NCBI GenBank assembly: GCA_003220535.1
Contig: QHSU01000017.1
Coordinates: forward strand, 1-34,822
DNA: 34,822 bases
Source: Candidatus Rokuibacteriota bacterium
GTDB lineage: Bacteria > Methylomirabilota > Methylomirabilia > Rokubacteriales > CSP1-6
Direction of reading: 5' to 3'
Both the position numbers and the translations under genes were made by a program. A model generated the notes under the pieces. It was given only the letters and a program-made list of their open reading frames with translations, did no database searches and had not been told where the DNA came from. Shown in pieces: positions 31,110-34,822 of the stretch; position 1 is the first letter of the stretch; each line of letters starts with the position of its first letter.

Positions 31110-31922
31110 TCAGCGGGTCTCCGCGGCGAGGGTCTTTAAAAATTGACGGTAGCCATGCGCGCCGTGCGCCTCCCACGCCTCGAGACACGCCGTGCCGACG
31201 ATGGCGATGTCGGCCCGGTCGCGCAGCTCTCGCACGTCCGCGGCGGTCTTGATGCCGAACCCGAGTCCGAGCGGCAGCGCCGTCGCGGCGCGGCACCGTT
31301 CGAGGAACGCTCCCACCCCATGCGAGAGGTCGGTCCGCCTCCCGGTCACGCCTTTGCGCGAGGTGCAGTAGACGAAGCCCGAGGCTTGCCGGCCGATCTC
31401 GGCCAGGCGCGCCGGCGAGCCAGTCTGGGTCATGATCAAGATCGGGTCGAGCGCGCACGCCCGGGCCATCGCGTTGAGCTCGCCCGCCTCTTCCGGCGGC
31501 AGATCGGCCAGGATGAACCCGCTCATGCCCGCCTCGGCCAGCCGCGCGCAGAACCGCTCGAGTCCCATGCGGAAGACGCTGTTGTAGTAGCCCATGAAGA
31601 GAACCGGGAAGCCGAACCGCGTCGCGGCGCGCGCCGCGAGCTCGAAGTAGGCCTGCCACGCCGTCCCGGCCTGGATCGCCTCGTGATTCGCCTTCACGAA
31701 GGACGGCCCGTCGGCGATGGGCTCGGTGAACGGCAGCTGCAGCTCGACCAGGTCCACGCCCGCTTCGTCCATCGCCTCGAGCATCGTCCAGGTGGCGTCG
31801 AGCGACGGGTAGCCGACCACCGCGTGCGCCATGAGCAGCAGCGGCTTCTTCGCCCGCCGCTCGCGGACGTGGCGCTCGAGCCCGACCGTCCGGGCGCTGC
31901 TCATCGGCCGGGCGCCGCTCAT
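31110..31922 (-). CDS. trpA: Tryptophan synthase alpha chain (divergent)
   Basis: This 270-residue TIM-barrel enzyme cleaves indole-3-glycerol phosphate to indole and glyceraldehyde-3-phosphate and passes indole to TrpB. Catalytic residues are present: Glu60 (VELQLPF) and Asp71 (ADGP), equivalent to Glu49 and Asp60 of the Salmonella enzyme. The loop reads FTEPIADGP where FSDPLADGP is usual, so Glu67 replaces the Asp56 that contacts the beta chain. GFVYCTSRKGVTG and GFGIKTAADV form the phosphate site. The MAHAVVGYPS strand is also atypical. The ATG at 31922 overlaps the trpB TGA (ATGA); a second ATG at 31904 arises from an 18-bp duplication. Confidence 0.9.
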   Translation of the reverse strand: MSGARPMSSARTVGLERHVRERRAKKPLLLMAHAVVGYPSLDATWTMLEAMDEAGVDLVELQLPFTEPIADGPSFVKANHEAIQAGTAWQAYFELAARAATRFGFPVLFMGYYNSVFRMGLERFCARLAEAGMSGFILADLPPEEAGELNAMARACALDPILIMTQTGSPARLAEIGRQASGFVYCTSRKGVTGRRTDLSHGVGAFLERCRAATALPLGLGFGIKTAADVRELRDRADIAIVGTACLEAWEAHGAHGYRQFLKTLAAETR

Positions 31923-31928
31923 CGGCCG
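31893..31928 (-). repeat. 18-bp tandem duplication at the trpB-trpA junction
   Basis: Two 18-base units, 31893-31910 and 31911-31928, differ by a single base. Each contains CGGCCGATGAGC on the minus strand, that is, the overlapping stop/start ATGA. The duplication therefore gives trpA two in-frame start codons (MSGARP then MSSART), of which only the first overlaps the trpB stop. Confidence 0.85.
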
Positions 31929-33184
31929 TAGCTCTCGGCCTTGCGGCGAATGAAGTCCCTCCAGCCTTCGTCGCCGAGCGCGTCGGCGACGGTGAAGATG
32001 TCCTTGTCGCCGCGACCGGACTGGTTGACGAGCACCACGTCGTCGCTCGAGAGGGTCGGCGCTTCCCTGAACGCCGCGACGAACGCGTGAGCGCTCTCGA
32101 GGGCCGGGATGAGCCCCTCGCTGCGCATGGTGAGGCGCAGCGCCTCGACGACCTCCGCGTCGGTCGCCGCCTCGAAGCGGACCCTCCCGCGCTGGTGCAG
32201 GTCGGCCAGGATCGGGCCGACGCCGATGTAGTCGAGGCCCGCCGCCAACGAGTGCGTATCGCGCATGAGGCCTTCCGCGTTCTGGAGGAAGACGCTCTTG
32301 TACCCCTGCGCGACACCGGGCAAGCCCTTGCCGCCGGCGAGCCGCGCCGTGTGCTTGCCCGTGTCGATCCCCTTGCCGCCCGCTTCCACGCCGACCAGCT
32401 CGACTGACCGGTCGTCGAGGAACCCGGCGAAGACGCCGGACGCGTTCGAGCCGCCCCCCACGCAGGCGTAGACCCGCCGCGGGAGCCGGCCCGTCGCGGC
32501 GAGCATCTGCGCGCGCGCCTCCTGCCCGATGATCGACTGGAAGTAGGTCACCATCTGCGGGAACGGATGCGGGCCGCACACCGTGCCCAGGACGTAGTGC
32601 GTATCGGCCATCGAGTCGGCCCAGTCCCGCAGGCACGCGTTGATCGCGTCCTTCAGCGTCCGCGTGCCGTCGGTGACGGCGACCACCTCGGCGCCGAGCT
32701 GCTCCATCCAGAAGACGTTGGGCCGCTGGCGGGCGATGTCCGCCTCGCCCATGTAGATCGTGCACGCGAGCCCGAGCCGCGCCGCCATCGTCGCCGTGGC
32801 CACGCCGTGCTGCCCGGCACCGGTCTCGGCGATCACGCGCCGCTTTCCCATGCGCCTGACGAGCATGCCCTGACCCATGACGTTGTTGGCCTTGTGGGCG
32901 CCGGTGTGATTCAGCTCCTCGCGCTTGACGTAGATGCGCGCGCCGCCGAGCCGGCGCGTGAGGTTGTCGCAGTACGTCACGGGCGTCGGGCGGCCCGAAT
33001 AGGTCGACATCACCTCGACGTAGGACGGCCAGAACGTGGGATCGCGCCGCGCCTCGTCCAAGGCCGCCCGCAGCTCGGCGAGGGTCTCGTGGAGGATCTC
33101 GGGCACGAACGCGCCGCCGAATTCCCCGTAGTAGCCCTCGCGGCCGGGCGCCCACTGGAAGAGCTCCCTGGGCATGGCCGTCAT
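31919..33184 (-). CDS. trpB: Tryptophan synthase beta chain
   Basis: This 421-residue fold-type II PLP enzyme condenses indole with serine to give tryptophan. Landmarks are YYGEFGGAFVPEILHETLAE, the PLP lysine in NHTGAHKANN (Lys98), ETGAGQHGVATAT, the TLKDA loop whose Lys pairs with the alpha chain, GGGSNASGVFAGF (PLP phosphate site) and LESAHA. It is a TrpB1-like protein (not the longer TrpB2), moderately divergent. The ATG at 33184 overlaps the regulator's TGA (ATGA); MPREL at 33175 is an alternative start. Overlapping starts and stops in regulator, trpB and trpA imply one coupled operon. No other trp genes and no leader peptide or attenuator are visible. Confidence 0.92.
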   Translation of the reverse strand: MTAMPRELFQWAPGREGYYGEFGGAFVPEILHETLAELRAALDEARRDPTFWPSYVEVMSTYSGRPTPVTYCDNLTRRLGGARIYVKREELNHTGAHKANNVMGQGMLVRRMGKRRVIAETGAGQHGVATATMAARLGLACTIYMGEADIARQRPNVFWMEQLGAEVVAVTDGTRTLKDAINACLRDWADSMADTHYVLGTVCGPHPFPQMVTYFQSIIGQEARAQMLAATGRLPRRVYACVGGGSNASGVFAGFLDDRSVELVGVEAGGKGIDTGKHTARLAGGKGLPGVAQGYKSVFLQNAEGLMRDTHSLAAGLDYIGVGPILADLHQRGRVRFEAATDAEVVEALRLTMRSEGLIPALESAHAFVAAFREAPTLSSDDVVLVNQSGRGDKDIFTVADALGDEGWRDFIRRKAESYGR

Positions 33185-34143
33185 TCGTCGCTCGTGGCCG
33201 CCAGCAGGCTCCGCGCCAGGGGCGCGTCGACGATCAGGACGTCGAGGACCCGGCCGCGAACCAGGGCCAGGGTCGCGTCGAGCTTCTTCGTTCCAGCCGC
33301 GAGCCCCACGCGCAGCGGCACCATCTTCAGCTGGTCGTGCGAGATGCCGATCGTGCGACGGTCGAGCGGGGATGCGCACGGCCGGCCCTCGGCGTCGAAG
33401 AAGAGACAGCCGACGCTCGCGACCGCGCCGCGCGGCAGGATCTTGCTCGCTCGCCCTCCGGCACTCCCCGCCGCCGTCCTGGCCGCGACGGCGACCGGGT
33501 GAGCCGCCGAGACCACGCCGATTCCCAGGAAGGCGCAGCGGACCGCGCCGTACCGCTCGACCACGCTCTGCACCCTCGGCTCGAGTCGGAGCGAGCGCAT
33601 CAGCCGCTCGTCGCGTACAACAGCCGGCGCGCTCAGCACGCGGTGCGTCCCGCCGGTGCGCCGGCGCAGCTCCTGGCACAGGAACGAGCCGTCGAAGTCC
33701 TCGCCGGTGTCCCAGAGCGCTCCGACGAGAGGCACGATCTCGAGGTCGAGGGGTCGCGCGGGCTTCACGGACTGCACGAACGCCGACAGCGTCGTGCCGG
33801 CGGTCAGGCCGATCACGTCGCCCCGTCGCACCGTACGCTCGAGGAACTGCGCCCCGAGACGCCCGACGGCCTCGATCCCGGCCTCCGGCGCGACGCGCAG
33901 TTCCTTGACGCCGAGCCGGCGCTCGAGGCCGCTCCAGTCCTCGACCCCGGCCGTCTCGCGCACACGGATCTCGACGATGCGTGCCGCTCGCGCCCGCTTC
34001 AGCAGCCGGCTCACGCCGGGGCGAGAGATCCGGAGGAGCCGGGCGATCTCCGCCTGCCCGCGCTCCTCGAGGTAGTAGAGACGGCTGGCGCGAACGAGCA
34101 GGTCGGTCTCGGCGGGCTCGGTATCGAGCATGTCGAGGAGCAT
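33181..34143 (-). CDS. SorC-family sugar-binding transcriptional regulator
   Basis: This 320-residue protein has an N-terminal helix-turn-helix (YYLEERGQAEIARLLRISRP, GVSRLLKRAR). A C-terminal NagB-like effector domain follows, with GDVIGLTAGTTLSAFV, LVGALW and GIGVVSAAHPV typical of SorC/DeoR-type repressors that bind phosphorylated sugars. It is first in an operon with trpB and trpA, overlapping trpB by 4 bases. The start at 34143 has no Shine-Dalgarno site and lies 2 bases from a palindrome, so the mRNA may be leaderless or the true start may be ATG 34131. Autorepression through the two palindromes is likely. The effector might be indole-glycerol phosphate, glyceraldehyde-3-phosphate or another phosphosugar (inference). 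Confidence 0.87.
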   Translation of the reverse strand: MLLDMLDTEPAETDLLVRASRLYYLEERGQAEIARLLRISRPGVSRLLKRARAARIVEIRVRETAGVEDWSGLERRLGVKELRVAPEAGIEAVGRLGAQFLERTVRRGDVIGLTAGTTLSAFVQSVKPARPLDLEIVPLVGALWDTGEDFDGSFLCQELRRRTGGTHRVLSAPAVVRDERLMRSLRLEPRVQSVVERYGAVRCAFLGIGVVSAAHPVAVAARTAAGSAGGRASKILPRGAVASVGCLFFDAEGRPCASPLDRRTIGISHDQLKMVPLRVGLAAGTKKLDATLALVRGRVLDVLIVDAPLARSLLAATSDE

Positions 34144-34144
34144 A

Positions 34145-34176
34145 GCACATATGTGCAGGATCTGAACATATGTTCA
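34145..34176. promoter_or_regulatory. Twin ACATATGT palindromes upstream of the SorC-trpBA operon
   Basis: Two perfect palindromes, GCACATATGTGC (34145-34156) and TGAACATATGTTCA (34163-34176), share the core ACATATGT. Their centres are 19 bases apart, about two helical turns. SorC and DeoR-type repressors bind such TGAAC...GTTCA sites as tetramers. They lie between the regulator start and the divergent DNA ligase remnant. Confidence 0.8.
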
Positions 34177-34212
34177 CGGGCAAGGCTTGCCGGACCTCCG
34201 TAGGATTGAGGC

Positions 34213-34488
34213 GTGCGTCTGCCCTTCGCGCCGCCGCTGGCGCCCATGCTGTCCCGGGCCGCCGACGCCTTGCCCGCCGGCGAGGGCTGGCAGTTCGAGC
34301 CCAAGTGGGACGGCTTTCGAACGATCGTGTTTCGCGACGGCGACGAGGTCTTGCTGCAGAGCCGCGACGAGAAGCCGATGAACCGCTACTTTCCCGAGCT
34401 CGTCGCCCCCCTCGCCGCCGCGCTCCCCGCGCGCGCGTCGTCGACGGTGAGGACGGGCGGCCTCATCGCCCCCTCGCCCGGCCGGTGA
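34213..34488 (+). pseudogene. 5' fragment of an ATP-dependent DNA ligase
   Basis: From a GTG at 34213 the frame reads LPFAPPLAPMLSRAADALPA, GEGWQFEPKWDGFRTIVFRD and GDEVLLQSRDEKPMNRYFPE. EPKWDGFR is the adenylation motif I (KxDG) and SRDEKP is motif Ia of LigC/LigD-type ligases. After LAAALPARA the frame is off by one: the next frame gives RVVDGEDG (motif III is usually VVDGE). Sequence after that is not ligase. Only about 80 of some 320 or more residues remain, so no ligase is made. The enzyme family seals nicks, often in NHEJ. Confidence 0.75.
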
Positions 34489-34503
34489 CCCGGCGACCGG
34501 CGC

Positions 34504-34822
34504 TCATGCAGTCTCGAACGGATAGAGCGGCCGCCGGCGGTTGCGATACGTGAACAGCGCCAGGTCCGAACTGGTGCAGCCGTCGCCGTCGCACAGCACG
34601 ATGTGGCGCGCGATCGGCTCGAAGCCAGCCCGGAAGTGCTGGCGCGACTTGATCAGCACGTAGCGCTTCCGCCGCGGGTCGATCCCGCAGTGGGTGAACA
34701 CGCCGAGGTCGAACGGCTCGCTGCGGCCCTCCGAGATCACGACCTGGACGTTCCCGGTGTCGAGCACCGCCGTCCGCCCCATGCGCACGCGCGTGCCCGT
34801 CGCCATGGGCCCGGTGACGGTG
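34504..34822 (-). CDS. MlrC-like M81 metallopeptidase, C-terminal part (runs off the window)
   Basis: The visible 106 residues (TVTGPMATGTRVRMGRTAVL and then VFTHCGIDPRRKRYVLIKSR, HFRAGFEPIARHIVLCDGDG, TSSDLALFTYRNRRRPLYPF) match the MlrC C-terminal domain of M81-family peptidases, the family of microcystinase MlrC. The frame is open to the window edge, so ATG 34806 is internal and the gene's first ~380 residues lie beyond 34822. The zinc-binding half is not in view. The natural substrate is unknown. Its stop is 16 bases from the ligase remnant's stop, in convergent orientation. Confidence 0.85.
   Translation of the reverse strand, partial: TVTGPMATGTRVRMGRTAVLDTGNVQVVISEGRSEPFDLGVFTHCGIDPRRKRYVLIKSRQHFRAGFEPIARHIVLCDGDGCTSSDLALFTYRNRRRPLYPFETA

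Noticed and set aside
31110..33155. A single 681-codon frame covering trpB and trpA
   Set aside because: Only its trpA part is real. The upstream part is the wrong frame of trpB, which has its own stop overlapping the trpA ATG.
34177..34212. Attenuator or T-box upstream of the trp operon
   Set aside because: There is no leader peptide, terminator hairpin or T-box-like sequence. The visible control elements are palindromic operators.

Overview
This looks like chromosomal DNA of a high-GC, Gram-negative, probably soil-dwelling bacterium. The envelope genes (an LptF-LptG fusion, a LAB_N protein, ArnT-like glycosyltransferases, an RND pump fragment, a PEP-CTERM protein) imply an outer membrane. 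The ABC_sub_bind protein, paired small HTH genes and many secreted or transport genes remind me of Candidatus Rokubacteria / Methylomirabilota assemblies. That placement is inference: there is no rRNA or single-copy marker here to prove it. I see no complete rRNA or tRNA gene and no CRISPR array.

Layout, left to right. (1) 1-5.2 kb: an ABC_sub_bind remnant and a second copy cut at its 3' end. The second copy abuts, tail to tail, a PIG-L deacetylase that is also cut. Then come an MFS pump and a MerR regulator with a textbook 19-bp-spacer promoter, a molybdate-transporter fragment, an NTF2-like protein and a LysR regulator. (2) 5.3-9.7 kb: a metallo-beta-lactamase-fold (MBL) hydrolase with an in-frame UGA at codon 20 (selenoprotein candidate), coupled to an MFS gene. 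These are followed by a DUF5680 gene, the 3' part of a sigma factor and another MFS gene. (3) 9.7-17.8 kb, minus strand: a PQQ-type sugar dehydrogenase with a PEP-CTERM protein; a dead transposase cut into a small secreted-protein gene; and a compact DUF4331 - TPR - NicO (Ni/Co-type) transporter operon. (4) 17.8-20.6 kb: gene-poor, decayed DNA with small HTH and Cys-rich genes and an RND pump tail. (5) 20.6-30.1 kb: a minus-strand envelope operon (ArnT-like, LptF-LptG fusion, LAB_N), a head-to-head pair of small secreted paralogues, and a plus-strand block of asparagine synthetase, methyltransferase and a second ArnT-like enzyme. (6) 30.1-31.1 kb: three broken genes. (7) 31.1-34.8 kb: a tightly overlapped SorC regulator - trpB - trpA operon behind twin ACATATGT palindromes, then a broken ATP-dependent DNA ligase and the C-terminus of an MlrC-like metallopeptidase running off the window.

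Two themes stand out. First, intact overlapping operons (MerR/MFS/PIG-L, MBL/MFS, DUF4331/TPR/NicO, ArnT/LptFG/LAB_N, SorC/trpBA) alternate with about a dozen gene fragments, several meeting at abrupt junctions. This suggests either active genome erosion or, at some junctions, assembly chimerism. Second, two systems deserve real attention: the UGA-containing MBL hydrolase with a stem-loop placed as a bacterial SECIS would be, and tryptophan synthase genes under an apparent phosphosugar-type (SorC) repressor.
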